A DNA stretch of 64,000 nucleotides, from assembly GCA_013349615.1 (NCBI GenBank), contig DUZJ01000002.1, positions 35,882-99,881 of the forward strand, written 5' to 3'. The stretch's first letter is position 1. The number at the start of each line of letters is the position of its first letter. The notes under the pieces are model-generated. The model did no database searches. It was not told where the DNA came from and saw nothing but the letters and a program-made list of their open reading frames with translations. Source of the DNA: Planctomycetota bacterium. GTDB lineage: Bacteria > Planctomycetota > Phycisphaerae > Sedimentisphaerales > Anaerobacaceae. Below, piece by piece: positions 15,001 through 19,780 of the stretch. The position numbers were made by a program, and so were the translations under genes.

Positions 15001-15022
15001 GTGGATGGCAATGCCGCCATAG
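2..15022 (+). CDS. Giant secreted beta-helix / InlB-B-like repeat protein with C-terminal dockerin (5' partial)
   Basis: The frame is open to the first base of the window; the codons before the listed TTG read GDNIT and continue the repeat, so the start lies upstream and the gene is 5'-truncated. At least 5000 residues remain. Visible order, numbered from the TTG: six right-handed beta-helix blocks (about 1-760, 927-1888, 2071-2438, 2543-3356, 3441-3966, 4053-4600) rich in GGGIY/GGAIY and NC.I..N turns. Most close with YTTRxDGVNDVNxVDMGYHY. Between blocks lie divergent InlB-B-like repeats (Y.LTV...G.V..DPN...WTGT...V.VEFE). Blocks 1 and 2 contain a propeller-like insertion. A dockerin-like pair (CDLDYDGVIDFNDLAVF; VDFADYAFFANCW) lies near 4610-4670, followed by three FN3-like modules. 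There is no PEP-CTERM tail. The family suggests a surface adhesin or polysaccharide-binding/degrading scaffold; no catalytic site is recognised. DPN tripeptides are very frequent. Function is unknown. Confidence 0.9.
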   Translation, partial: GDNITLISNQCTLTDNTATLSGGGIYYGVECVSQLSDCVFSGNSSSEDGGGILYSVDNSITVTDCNFADNSADYGGALYIDENCSGTITDSELFGNDAAEDGGGIYLSDSDELAISDCDISQNLAARGAGIYGIDCPGTSIVGCTINNNEAYRVVIYYEYYEPDPNDPNVPLNPEDPSGNPNDPNVIVVVKQDRSGIAEGGGIFSFAGPALIKDSEISHNTATTSGGGMYLAGDYPESVIGPELRNCLVTNNAAGRDGAGISANWQVKPKISNCTIVDNELIRIPSYGGGLYCSYESEVEVIDSIIWGNTGNYEGSQIAVASGDLPYPLPSTVKITYSDIELIQLDANEPGAGDPNMLTGPTGDPCNPDYFIYGVLDATQYMGGSYGGAHGPDGFTGPDGIDRLIFVSNTYDFNDFTFSTMGYIVTVTIPAGTHSDTHPANPYRTGPIAPRTFTLERSFDLGEEHYIGDSQNAFYVDIEKNEIYIGATYSEGILKYVFDPNAANPVAGGPAGNYVFDSIVAPSCPGWPDTLAYDPNNDIWYAGNWDYEIYKYDGSQGPDGNWELAFTSFPYAPVGGRLQHHDGLAFVNGYLFLADMYGDWIMQYLPDGTLVNVYYHEPLGRDLEGMGWGALGHFWSGSFEGKITEFGGGALQIGVGGVLPTTPPIYVEEGCTLNWWEPNEPNNFLTWDVNSWDPNSHNIAEDPLFVAGYYLSQPVAGRQDPNSPCVDAGSGDVSDPNIGMEQYTTRVDGANDVNKVDMGYHYSEGLTQYYLTVSVVDANGMVVDPNLAYGYVDPNWAIVYEGYGDNVVTLTAYPIDPNYRVRKWTGTDNDANIATINTVTVNSDKHVTVEFELTPVYQLTVLVPGGNGSVAVDPNGYFYRDRTVVTLTATPDPNYRLKAWTGTNNDLSFALTNTVTINSDKTVTVEFEMPRKIEVSGGADAILDAINIAKPGDSLIVAAGTYNGGIDFQGKELRLFSTNPDDPNIVAQTIIDCQQSGRAFTFNNGEGPETVIDGFTIINGSLSSQPGGAIYCGSGTSPTIVNLIISNCRVSFSSGGAIFIDSGSTPSINNVTINDCSVYLGVGGGVCINTETSITLSYCTISNCRAFGGSGGAVYAVAGSSPTFVGCNFSSSRAANGGGLFFGLDSTSTLSQCSLADNTAFYDGGAIFYSSGCVSEMNDCTLTGNSANEDGGGIGYAADNSIMIVGSNFARNSAQYGGGLYFDPSCSGTIAESVFLNNIATEDGGAIYLSDSDELAISDCRIAYNSAARGGGIYGIDCSDSTIIGCSITNNEATQGAVWYEFYNRDPNDPNLPIGPPDPNGSLDDPNYIAVPQTSGTGIAQGGGIYSFEGPSLIADCNISYNTANTSGGGVYLAGDFSPELRNCLIADNRAGRDGGGISANWQVNAFISNCTIADNEVMGLLSFGGGLYCSYESNVEVIDSIIWNNLGSPGTEGYQVAVASGDLSYPLPSTVNITYSDIGPSEVGAGPTLDPNLLDPNMPDYFIYSTFDTSVDHNWPGSYGIDGWVGSDGIHRIIHYSGPKEIDLINSIAYIHTVTVPPGADFHSHPSNPYSTGPIAPRTRTLERTFDIGVSLSHGNEFWVDAATNEIYIGAARYGIRKFVFDPNANNPVAGGPAGNYVFDSIIAPASPIDEDGWTTQTLAYDPDNDIWYAGAISYYWYEADRTIWKYDGSQGPDGQWEIAFTYEEGDHHDGMEFINGYLFLADNQGDYIFQYTPDGTLVNTFYFEPLEHMLEGMGFGALEHFWVGSHGEVEGVGSRITELGGGLLQMGLQGGILGFPIYVEQSCTLDGWDWDPNTHLWDPNNADSNNISKDPLFVAGYYLSQIAADQDVNSPCVDSGSADANEPNIGMHTYTTRTDGVNDVNIVDMGYHYSQGLTRYVLTVSVVDANGVVVVEPNLAHGYVEPNTAVVYEGYEDNVIELTAYPGVSYKVKKWTGTDDDTITGRHNTVTLTEDKHVTIEFEQAPLYDLFLYVIGTDANGTLEPDTPWIDYDPNLGPYGAYQYYAGTEVTLVAKADPNYEVRYWFGTDDDSSKESNNIVTIDSNEYVAVEFGRVGYNIINLYDENMVLDPRSPFPTIQAAVDAAGNNYTVELTPGVYFGVGNYDVNLRAGLDPNEVRPITVRSTDPTDAETIESTIINCRGSGRAFIFNSGEEPNSYTISGLTISNGFAAYGGAILCDGASPTIRNCRITNNYATGDGGAIYLTNASPVIINTEITGNIAGGFGGGIYAQADSVPEIINCLIAFNYSSNIGGAMYLYESDAIIRLSTIAYNYGLALEENNYGPIPIGGVAARDSDPDISHCIIGLNGGYYYGPPGDYLYGYWGSNLYAGDDLYECSATYSCIENGDGGDGNIDDDPLWISGGLGPFYLSQTQSGQPATSPCVNAGEQYILQDLQSTYNLGNMTTSIMNYADVGYADMGYHYPFFTGPPIQYSLVVVVTGNGRLEYTYYDYYYTDINDYDVNTVVGPNESPAVAYLRPGTSVQLRAIPDPNYRVFSWTGTNDDTYFGLTNSVTMYGSRYVLIEFERAVKRVLDVAVDDQYPYIAIQEAIDDARDGDVVLLHSGTYAGTGFEVIGKNITITGTNPDDPDVVASTIIDCTDEINGGIHILGTPGGTSVLSGVTIMNSHFEPRRPYASEGAGARGTDGADNLPYAYAYDMYGTGVFDMRNVYVRSNAALTVIGNHIITNCIIRDCSVTGGEAFYGNAGNAEYMDGGNGGNGGFAGGAGIFIGDIYDYYYEDVLIYDPNYPNDVNYAMYDYEQHMISWGSSPLIKNCIIDNCVAIAGDGADGGTSGARATGGSGGVPGRALGAGIYCDVNTSPTFENCTVTNCSAVGGNGGNGGDGEAGYGFGGYGGLSYADPLQPDPESFSAYGAGVYCGIGCEPNFINCTISDNVTDGSVSGIGGLNMPSYRRQQPLRNYNIPSYGAGLYCDSGCSSTFTNCTFQGNRTTYYGDLYSGYGGGVCFDGGKDYDYYLGYGFDYTIGSSSYYSSYLFDANFVSTVSATLTDCRFSGNSASVGGGLYAVVSDVNIVDCNFADNTSYIGGGLCFNESLTCISGSTIQRNIVSADADPNVMLDPNDPNGPSGVEFGAGGGIYCLATDTLMRTCDISYNFASGSGGGVYLAVDPNFESGGDQVLKNCLITNNIAARDGGGISVNWYAQPVICNCTIADNNVSEPNGYGGGLYCSYESHVDVNDSIIWGNWGNVGIKGSQIALCSGDLPYSLPSSITVSYSDVQGWKNASGPNRIDANAVFVDPGIDANDFVHWDFNTVIDDDPLFVSGYYLSQIAAGQSADSNCIDAGSADASLVALNDINEPNISLAQYTTRIDGVNDVNIVDMGYHYPIVLYRLTAYVAGGNGSVVFDPNGRPDTDPNSRRYNQLATVTLKSKPDPNYRVQGWYDVNDVLLSTGKSLEVLMDSDKVFKVQYELPNIVPVFGGGNAIQQAVDAALSGDTLIVAAGTYDGDINLQGKDITVVSANPDDPGIIAQTIIDGQQSGRGFIFNSNEGPNTVINGFTVINGSVTGQGGGGIYVDVNSSPTIKNVTINNCSVTGADGGAIYVDANSSPRFINCLITNCSADNGGGVHCDVNSSPLFYHCTFGNNSAAQMGGAMLCDPNVSITVEDCNLIDNSASFGGALYCAANCSGAIINTILERNYASEDGGAIYLGEANDLSVTDCNISYNTALHGAGLYSLGSLNLTISGCELSFNQAPLGFVHPNTSIVGQGGGMYCFATEAVIRDCVLNENTANTSGGGMYLAGESDYIEIINCLITNNAAGRDGGGISANWYAEPNIANCTFASNAAPGTFGQPGYTGFGGGLYCSYYSKVEVIDSILSDNNALNGLEIAVATGFEPATLKISYSDVQRWQIDANAVFVDPGIDANNFVYWDSNTVIEDDPLFVSGYYLSHVDAGQSADSNCIDAGSGDVNDPNIDMAGYTTRIDGVNDVNIVDMGYHYPIVLYRLTAYVAGGNGSVVFDPNGRPDTDPNSRRYNQFAIVTLRSKPDPNYRVQGWYDVNDVLLSTGKSIEVVMDSDKVFKVRYELPNVVQVFGGGNAIQQAVDAALSGDTLIVAAGTYDGDINLQGKDITLVSTNPDDPVIIAQTIIDGQLSGRGFIFNSNEGPNTIIDGFMIINGSVTGEGGGGIYVDVNSSPTIKNVAINNCTAIGADGGAIYVDANSSPRFINCLITNCSADNGGGAHCDVNSSPLFYHCTFGNNSAAQVGGGILCDPNVSITVEDCNFTDNSANFGGALYCAANCSGEIINTILERNDANEDGGAIYFAEANDLLVTDCNISYNTALHGAGIYSLGSLNLTISGCELAFNQAPLGFFDPNDPNALAVIGQGGGMCCLATEALIRDCVLTHNSANTSGGGIYLRGESDYIEIINCLIINNLAGRDGGGISVNWRAEPNIVNCTFASNAAPGTFGQLGYTGFGGGLYCSYHSNVEVIDSIFWNNYALMGFEIAVATGFEFDPIPAKLMLSHSDIRRVALSVWVDSGCILWDPNDPSKRTPLDVSHPDAPWLGSTNNIDLDPLFVTGPLGSYYLSHIGAGQDTDSPCIDKGSELALYRGLTERYTTRTDNLPDAKEVDMGYHYTIRPETEECRLCDLDYDGVIDFNDLAVFVSHWLDDGCLGSDAGCKGTDFTFDTFVDFADYAFFANCWLVEDVCAPVPNPSEWLIRPYMTTTTAPYTISMTARTAFDGWGWPVQYNFKGVVGSSHESGWQDSPTWQDTGLDPNVYGYRVQAKDALGNETLWSVIGYAGTGDITPPAPEPAWDYFNNGEPTAISPSSITMTATISSDESGVEYYFEATTPGGHDSGWQDEPNYTDVNLVPNTMYCYRVAARDKSANANQTNWFPPPPMSATCVTTLPPPDVNAPIPDPMLWDMSVDANGSDGRPREIYGGGDQYDYYATMRADQNTVDIAPLGVAPSGVEFYFLCTNNGDFSSGWISFPAGPPFTYTVKIGRSGQLLKFKVKACDTSAKRNETAYSEEWMAMPP
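9791..13490 (+). repeat. Tandem gene-internal duplication of about 1.83-1.86 kb
   Basis: Blocks 5 and 6 of the giant gene, with their preceding InlB-like repeats, are near-identical at DNA level. For example gatgctaacgccgttttcgt occurs at 9791 and 11648, and cggttgactgcctatgtagc at 10091 and 11924. The offset falls from 1857 to 1833 after a 24-bp (8-codon) indel in the VDAGS...YTTR segment. Silent sites are also conserved over long stretches, which points to a recent tandem duplication or to gene conversion. Confidence 0.9.
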
Positions 15023-15102
15023 ACGGGTCGAATGATGGGCAAAAATTCAGCCGCGGTCCGCTTACAAGTGCCTGAAAAAGACCAGAAGGTTGGCAGGGCT
15101 TC

Positions 15103-16440
15103 TTAGTTCGCGGGGATGCACTTATCCTTGAGTGTCTGGTAGCCGTAGTGCGCGAAAAGGTGGTCAAGTATCACCAAAGCTGTGTAGTTCTCAGCAACCG
15201 GCCATATACGGCCAACAATCGTGGCGTCACGCCTGGTGATGGCTGCAAGCTCCTTGTTCTCCAGGGTGTACTTGTCAATCGTATTCTGCGGCTTGTCAAT
15301 TGTAGGTGTTGGTTTGACGGTGAGTCTTACAACGATTGGCTGGCCGGTAGAAAGGCCGCCTGTAATACCGCCTGCGTTATTCGAATCGAAAATGACCTTG
15401 CCCGCTTCGGCGTGCATCTGGTCGTTGTTCTGGCTGCCGGTCATATCGCGTGCGCGAAAGCCGGCGCCGACCTCAACGCCTTTGACGGCGCCAATGCCGA
15501 GCATTCGGCCAAGCTCGGCATCGAGTTTATAGAAGACCGGCTCGCCGAGGCCGGTGGGGACGCCCGTTACAACGACTTCGACCACCCCGCCGGCTGAATC
15601 ACCTGTCGCAGCGATTTTGTTACAGGCATCAACCATCGCCTGGGCTGTGTCAATATCAGGGCAGTTGAGTATGTGGTGAACTCCGTATTTGTCCTTGACC
15701 TCAGCAGGTGCAATTGTTGGGGCCTTGCCGCGTATATCTTCAATCTCCTGCTCGATGTCGGCAAGCACTCTCATCTTTTCCAGAAACCTCATATCCATCG
15801 TTATCCGGTTCTTTACGTAGATTTCCTGATAAAATGGGTCAAGGTCACGCCGCATTTTCTTGTGGTTGTTCGTATAGGTGACGGCCTCGGGGTGGGGTAC
15901 ATCCTTGCATCGTACGCCGGCAAGCTCCTTGATATAGGAGAATATTTGAATTCCGCATTTCTTCAGGACTTTCTTGGCGACGTATCCGGCTGCGACGATA
16001 GTGGAAGTATAGCGTCCGCTGAAGATGCCTGCGCCGATGGCATCGTCATCGGGGCCGTATTTGATGAACGAGGCGTAGGACGCGTGGCCGGGGCGGGGTG
16101 TACGGTTCGTGTCCTGATACTGCTTGATATGAATGAAGTGGCGGTCCAGATTGGGAATCAAAATCGATAACGGAGTGCCGTTAGTGTGGTTTTTGTTTCC
16201 GGCGTTTTCGACAGTATCGGCTGCGTTTAAGCCGCTGTAGATAACCGGAAGGTCGGGTTCTTTTCGCGGGCTGGAAAGCTCATCAGCTCCCGGCTTTCTA
16301 AGAAGCAGGTCTCCATAAATTTCCTGCTCGGCAAGCTCCATTCCCGGCGGAACACCCTGTATGACGGACGTCAGGCCCTCCTGGTAAGAACCGCCGGCTA
16401 CCGTTACCTGAAACATTCGTCCAATGTGACAACCTAACAT
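15103..16440 (-). CDS. aroC: Divergent chorismate synthase
   Basis: Predicted to convert 5-enolpyruvylshikimate-3-phosphate to chorismate with reduced FMN, the last shared step of aromatic amino-acid synthesis. Family landmarks are present: RPGHASYASFIKYG (canonical RPGHAD..G..KY), FSGRYTSTIVAAG (canonical SGRET....AG), GSQNND, NAGGITGGLSTGQPI, KPTPTI, and a closing RRDATIVGR..PVAE (canonical GRHDPC...R..PV.E). At 445 aa it is longer than usual (about 350-400). The canonical N-terminal GESHG, which supplies a catalytic His, reads GGSYQ here with Tyr at about residue 19. The second His, in RPGHA, is kept. The gene ends the minus-strand group aroA-sulfatase-aroC, 36 nt after the sulfatase stop. 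Family assignment is secure; full activity is less so because of the His-to-Tyr change. Confidence 0.88.
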   Translation of the reverse strand: MLGCHIGRMFQVTVAGGSYQEGLTSVIQGVPPGMELAEQEIYGDLLLRKPGADELSSPRKEPDLPVIYSGLNAADTVENAGNKNHTNGTPLSILIPNLDRHFIHIKQYQDTNRTPRPGHASYASFIKYGPDDDAIGAGIFSGRYTSTIVAAGYVAKKVLKKCGIQIFSYIKELAGVRCKDVPHPEAVTYTNNHKKMRRDLDPFYQEIYVKNRITMDMRFLEKMRVLADIEQEIEDIRGKAPTIAPAEVKDKYGVHHILNCPDIDTAQAMVDACNKIAATGDSAGGVVEVVVTGVPTGLGEPVFYKLDAELGRMLGIGAVKGVEVGAGFRARDMTGSQNNDQMHAEAGKVIFDSNNAGGITGGLSTGQPIVVRLTVKPTPTIDKPQNTIDKYTLENKELAAITRRDATIVGRIWPVAENYTALVILDHLFAHYGYQTLKDKCIPAN

Positions 16441-16476
16441 TTTATATTCTCCTGAAAAAACAATTATTGATTCGCG

Positions 16477-18005
16477 TTATCCCTTTGCCCCTCTAACAAT
16501 GATACGGTTACCATCGGTCCAGTTGTCCCTGTACCAGGTACATTGGTGGAAATTGTCGTTTAGCGACATCATCTTGTCCGCGAGCAGTTTTCTGAAGCGT
16601 GCCATAATGTTTCTGTGCCCGGGCTGCCGGGCCAGGTTCGTCATCTGGTACGGGTCAGCGACATTATCAAAGAGCAGTTCCGATTTGTCAAGGCGGTATT
16701 TGGCATAGGTGTACTGCTTGTCTCTGAGAGCACGCCACTCATGGCCGTTTTCCCAGGCTGCACAGGCACCGGTATTCTGTAGAAAAGCAGCTTTTGGCTC
16801 CGGGCCTTTCCTGCCCAGCGCACAGTGGGCCAGAACCATACCCTCAACATCAGCGGGAACCGGCAGACCCATCAGCGAAAGGATTGTGGGCATAATATCG
16901 ACCGTGCCCAGGCAGGCGTGCGAGACAGTGCCGGCAGGAATGTGTTTGGTCCACCTTATCAGAAAAGGTACACGGGCAGCTTCTTCGTAAAAGATATTCT
17001 TTGCTCTCCGGCCCTGGGCACCGAACATTTCGCCGTGGTCGGATGTGAAAACGATAATAGTGTTTTCGCCGATGCGGGCTTTTTCGACGGCGTCCAGCAA
17101 GCGGCCTATATTCCAGTCCAGGTTGGACGCCATCGCATAGTAGTTCCGCCGCCAGTACTCAAGTTTGTTGCGTTGCTCCGTTGATAACCTGCCCCAGGCA
17201 TCGGCGTACTTGTCGTTTGTGTCCTTGTAATTGGGTGGCTTGGGAAACTTAACGTCCTTGAACATATCCCTGTACTTTCGCGAGACGTGTTGTCTGACCA
17301 CGGGTCGTGTGGCGTGCCGTAGGACAAGAATAGAGCAAACGGCTTGTCTGATTTAGCTGTATTCTGCAGGAAGTCGGCTGCCATGTCGGTCTGTGCATCC
17401 GGCTCGTAGACTCCCTTGCCGTAGGAGATTTTCTTAGTGGAATCGGTGTGATAGTAGGCGTTGTAATAGTTGTGGTGGAAATTGTAGGCGGCCCAGTATC
17501 CATTGAAGCCCAGCCGGTCAGGTCCCGGGGGTACGTAGCTGTTTTTCGGGTCGTGATGATTTCCCAGTTTGTTTGCGTAAAGATGCCATTTGCCGATATA
17601 ACCGGTTTGATAGCCGGCACGTGTCAACACATGGCCGAAGCACTCGTGATTAGTATTCATCCGGAGTTCGTTGATTACCATGCCGGTGGATGTTGGATAT
17701 TTGCCGGTAAACAGTGAGGCGCGGTAGGCTGAGCACACCGGCATATTCGAGACTGCGTTGCAAAAGTTTACTGCCTGCGATGCGAGTCTGTCGATGTTGG
17801 GAGTGCTGGCTTTTTTTGAACCGGCGTAGCCGCAGTGTATGTAGCCAAGCTGGTCCGCAAATACATATATCAGATTTGGACGTTTCGTCTTCGTCGCAGG
17901 GACAGACAGTCGCGCTGAGGCGCCGAAACATCCTGGAAATGCAAGGCCGGTTGTTCCTAATACCGCGGTTTTGATGAAATTGCGCCGGTTCAGATTCCTG
18001 TTCAT
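16477..18005 (-). pseudogene. Tat-exported sulfatase, frameshifted near 17290
   Basis: Two overlapping minus-strand ORFs (17106-18032 and 16477-17301) are the halves of one type I sulfatase. The first half has a twin-arginine signal NRRNFIKTAVLG ending in a lipobox-like FPGC, then PNLIYVFADQLG (metal site), the formylglycine motif C-S-A-Y-R (CxAxR type, matured by anaerobic sulfatase-maturating enzymes), GKWH, and FLSYGTPHDPW. The second half resumes with SRKYRDMFKD, then FTSDHGEMFG and the C-terminal subdomain. The switch falls between the codons for HDPW and RKYRD. No homopolymer sits there, so it may be a true mutation or an assembly error. I place the start at ATG 18005 (MNRNLNRR) with aaggg upstream; the listed TTG at 18032 overlaps the aroA stop. 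The substrate (a sulfated polysaccharide?) is unknown. Confidence 0.85.
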
Positions 18006-18028
18006 TCCAAAATCGCCCTTGACCGATG

Positions 18029-19330
18029 TCAATTAATTGTTTCCATTTTTGCGCCGATACTTTCCATCAATTCCACGTATCCAGGGAAAGTAACGCTCAT
18101 TGCCTCAGCGGTATCAATGCTGGTTTGACCATCTAAGTTTAAGCCCGCCAGCGACAGGGCCATCACCGTTCGGTGGTCACTTCTGCCGTTCAGTTCGGCC
18201 GGTTTAGACTGGCCGCCTTGTATTATAAGGCCGTCTGGCAATTCTTCAATATCTACAGCCATTTTTTTCAGTTCCTCGGCCATGCATTTGATTCGGTCGG
18301 TCTCTTTACTTCGTGCCTGGGCGACGTTTACAAGGCGGGTTTCACCTTCGGCAAAAGCAGCGGTAACAGCCATAGCCGGCAGTGCATCGGGCGTTTTATT
18401 CATATCTATCTCGATACCTTTGAGCGGGGCGGCTTTAATGGTTGTACGGGCGGTTCGCGAACCGCCCCTACTTCGCTCGATGCTGATGTCGGCACCCATC
18501 GCTTTCAGGTAATCGACCACCGCTTTGTCCGGCTGACTGTCCGAGAAATCCAAACCAAGCAGTGTTACCTCATCTGCCGCCAGGGCGGCGGCGCAGAGAA
18601 AGAATGTTGCACTGGAAAAATCGGCAGGTATCGTGGCATCAAAGCTCTTGTACTTTTGACCGCCTTTGATTTTGAATTTGCGCAACTGCTGTTTTTCGTA
18701 TTCTATTTGCTGTCTATCGAGCCAGTCGAGGGTCATTTGCACATAGCCCGGTTCGTTGAGCAGCGTAACGTCTATCTCGGTGTCTTTGGTTGCCAGTGGC
18801 GTGCACAACAGCAGGCTGGTCAGATATTGGCTGGTAGTTGCAGCAATCGTAGTTTTTCCGCCTGTTAGTTTTCCGGTTACCTCGACGGGTACCTTGCCGT
18901 TATTTTTTAAGCTGGCGCATTTTGCTCCCAAATCGGCCAGGGCGTCCATTAACGGCCCGACAGGACGGGTCTGGATTTGCTCATCACCGGTGAAGGTTGT
19001 GGACTGGTCGCTGTCGGCCAGGGCAGCCGAACCCATTGCGATACGCAGCGTCGTGCCGGAATTGCCCACGTCGATAGGGTGCTCTGGCGCGGTGAATTTG
19101 GCGCCTGTGCCGATTACCTTCCAGATTTCCGAATCGGATGAATCAATCTCGGCACCTAATGCTCGATAGCAATTCACCGCTGCTTCTGTATCACCTGAAA
19201 CCAGCGGCTTACGGATGGCGCTTTCGCCGAGGGCTCCCGAGGCAATTGCGACGGCACGAATAGTGTGTGATTTCGAGGCCGGAATGACCACCTCACCAGC
19301 AAGCCGGGATTTTTTCACAATCAACTTCAT
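18029..19330 (-). CDS. aroA: 3-phosphoshikimate 1-carboxyvinyltransferase (EPSP synthase)
   Basis: Transfers enolpyruvate from PEP to shikimate-3-phosphate, the step before chorismate synthase, which is encoded two genes downstream. Visible motifs: IPASKSHTIRA near residue 17 (phosphate/PEP-binding SKS), VGNSGTTLRIAMG near 88, QTRPVGPLMDAL, DMNKTPDALPAMAV with the catalytic Asp region, ARSKETDRI and RSDHRTVMAL. The length, 433 aa, is normal. The GNSGTT loop has Ser where many enzymes have Ala (GNAGT). A 20-bp perfect palindrome falls in frame around residues 288-297 and encodes RGGSRTART, apparently an inserted repeat in a tolerated loop. No convincing Shine-Dalgarno is seen; the ATG start fits the family N-terminus. 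Confidence 0.95.
   Translation of the reverse strand: MKLIVKKSRLAGEVVIPASKSHTIRAVAIASGALGESAIRKPLVSGDTEAAVNCYRALGAEIDSSDSEIWKVIGTGAKFTAPEHPIDVGNSGTTLRIAMGSAALADSDQSTTFTGDEQIQTRPVGPLMDALADLGAKCASLKNNGKVPVEVTGKLTGGKTTIAATTSQYLTSLLLCTPLATKDTEIDVTLLNEPGYVQMTLDWLDRQQIEYEKQQLRKFKIKGGQKYKSFDATIPADFSSATFFLCAAALAADEVTLLGLDFSDSQPDKAVVDYLKAMGADISIERSRGGSRTARTTIKAAPLKGIEIDMNKTPDALPAMAVTAAFAEGETRLVNVAQARSKETDRIKCMAEELKKMAVDIEELPDGLIIQGGQSKPAELNGRSDHRTVMALSLAGLNLDGQTSIDTAEAMSVTFPGYVELMESIGAKMETIN
18444..18471 (-). repeat. REP-like palindrome inserted in frame in aroA
   Basis: The core GGGCGGTTCGCGAACCGCCC (18448-18467) is a perfect 20-bp palindrome flanked by GTAC and CTAC. It lies wholly inside aroA and keeps the frame. 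A related GGGCGACC-loop-GGTCGCCC hairpin with the same CCTAC flank lies in the polysaccharide-export gene at about 39433-39457, which suggests a dispersed family. Confidence 0.8.
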
Positions 19331-19412
19331 AGCTACTTTCGTATTACGGATTGCGTTTTTACCAGAAATGACGAAGAATTAAAAGAAGATTTTGTTTTAT
19401 GGAAAGGATTGA

Positions 19413-19556
19413 CTATTGGTCTGGTAAACTAATCCCTGCATCTGCTAAAGCGGCACGTACTATTTTACGGACACGCTCGGCAAGCTGCAAATCCTCATCG
19501 GCATAGAGCAGCTATTGGAGGACCTTTTGGCGTAATTCTCTCTCACGCTTTTTCAT
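19413..19556 (-). pseudogene. Short gene remnant with an in-frame TAG
   Basis: Minus strand, MKKRERELRQKVLQ then TAG (19512-19514) then LLYADEDLQLAERVRKIVRA and a further 11 codons to a TAG at 19413. The charged, helix-like sequence reads continuously through the stop, as a decayed coding region does. No family is recognised. Apart from this fragment, the 19331-19780 gap shows only the PEP-CTERM-like frame noted in the findings. Confidence 0.4.
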
Positions 19557-19780
19557 AAAGCAATCTGCCTTGCTGTGATGTGCGTCGGGATCAACTGATT
19601 GCAAGTAAACAATAGCCCCAGAGATTCAATTCAAAATTCAAAACTTCTTTGCCCTGCGTTTCCTCATCAGCGCCAAGCCGCCAGGGGCCGGTGTTTTGGC
19701 CGAGAAGGTAAATTCAATGCCGCCGGATGATACAAAATCTCTGTGAACCGTGTGTCCTTCACCGGCGCCATAGCGTTGGT

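Noticed and set aside
18173-18868. 231-aa plus-strand ORF opposite aroA
   Set aside because: Antisense shadow of a strongly conserved enzyme; no family features.
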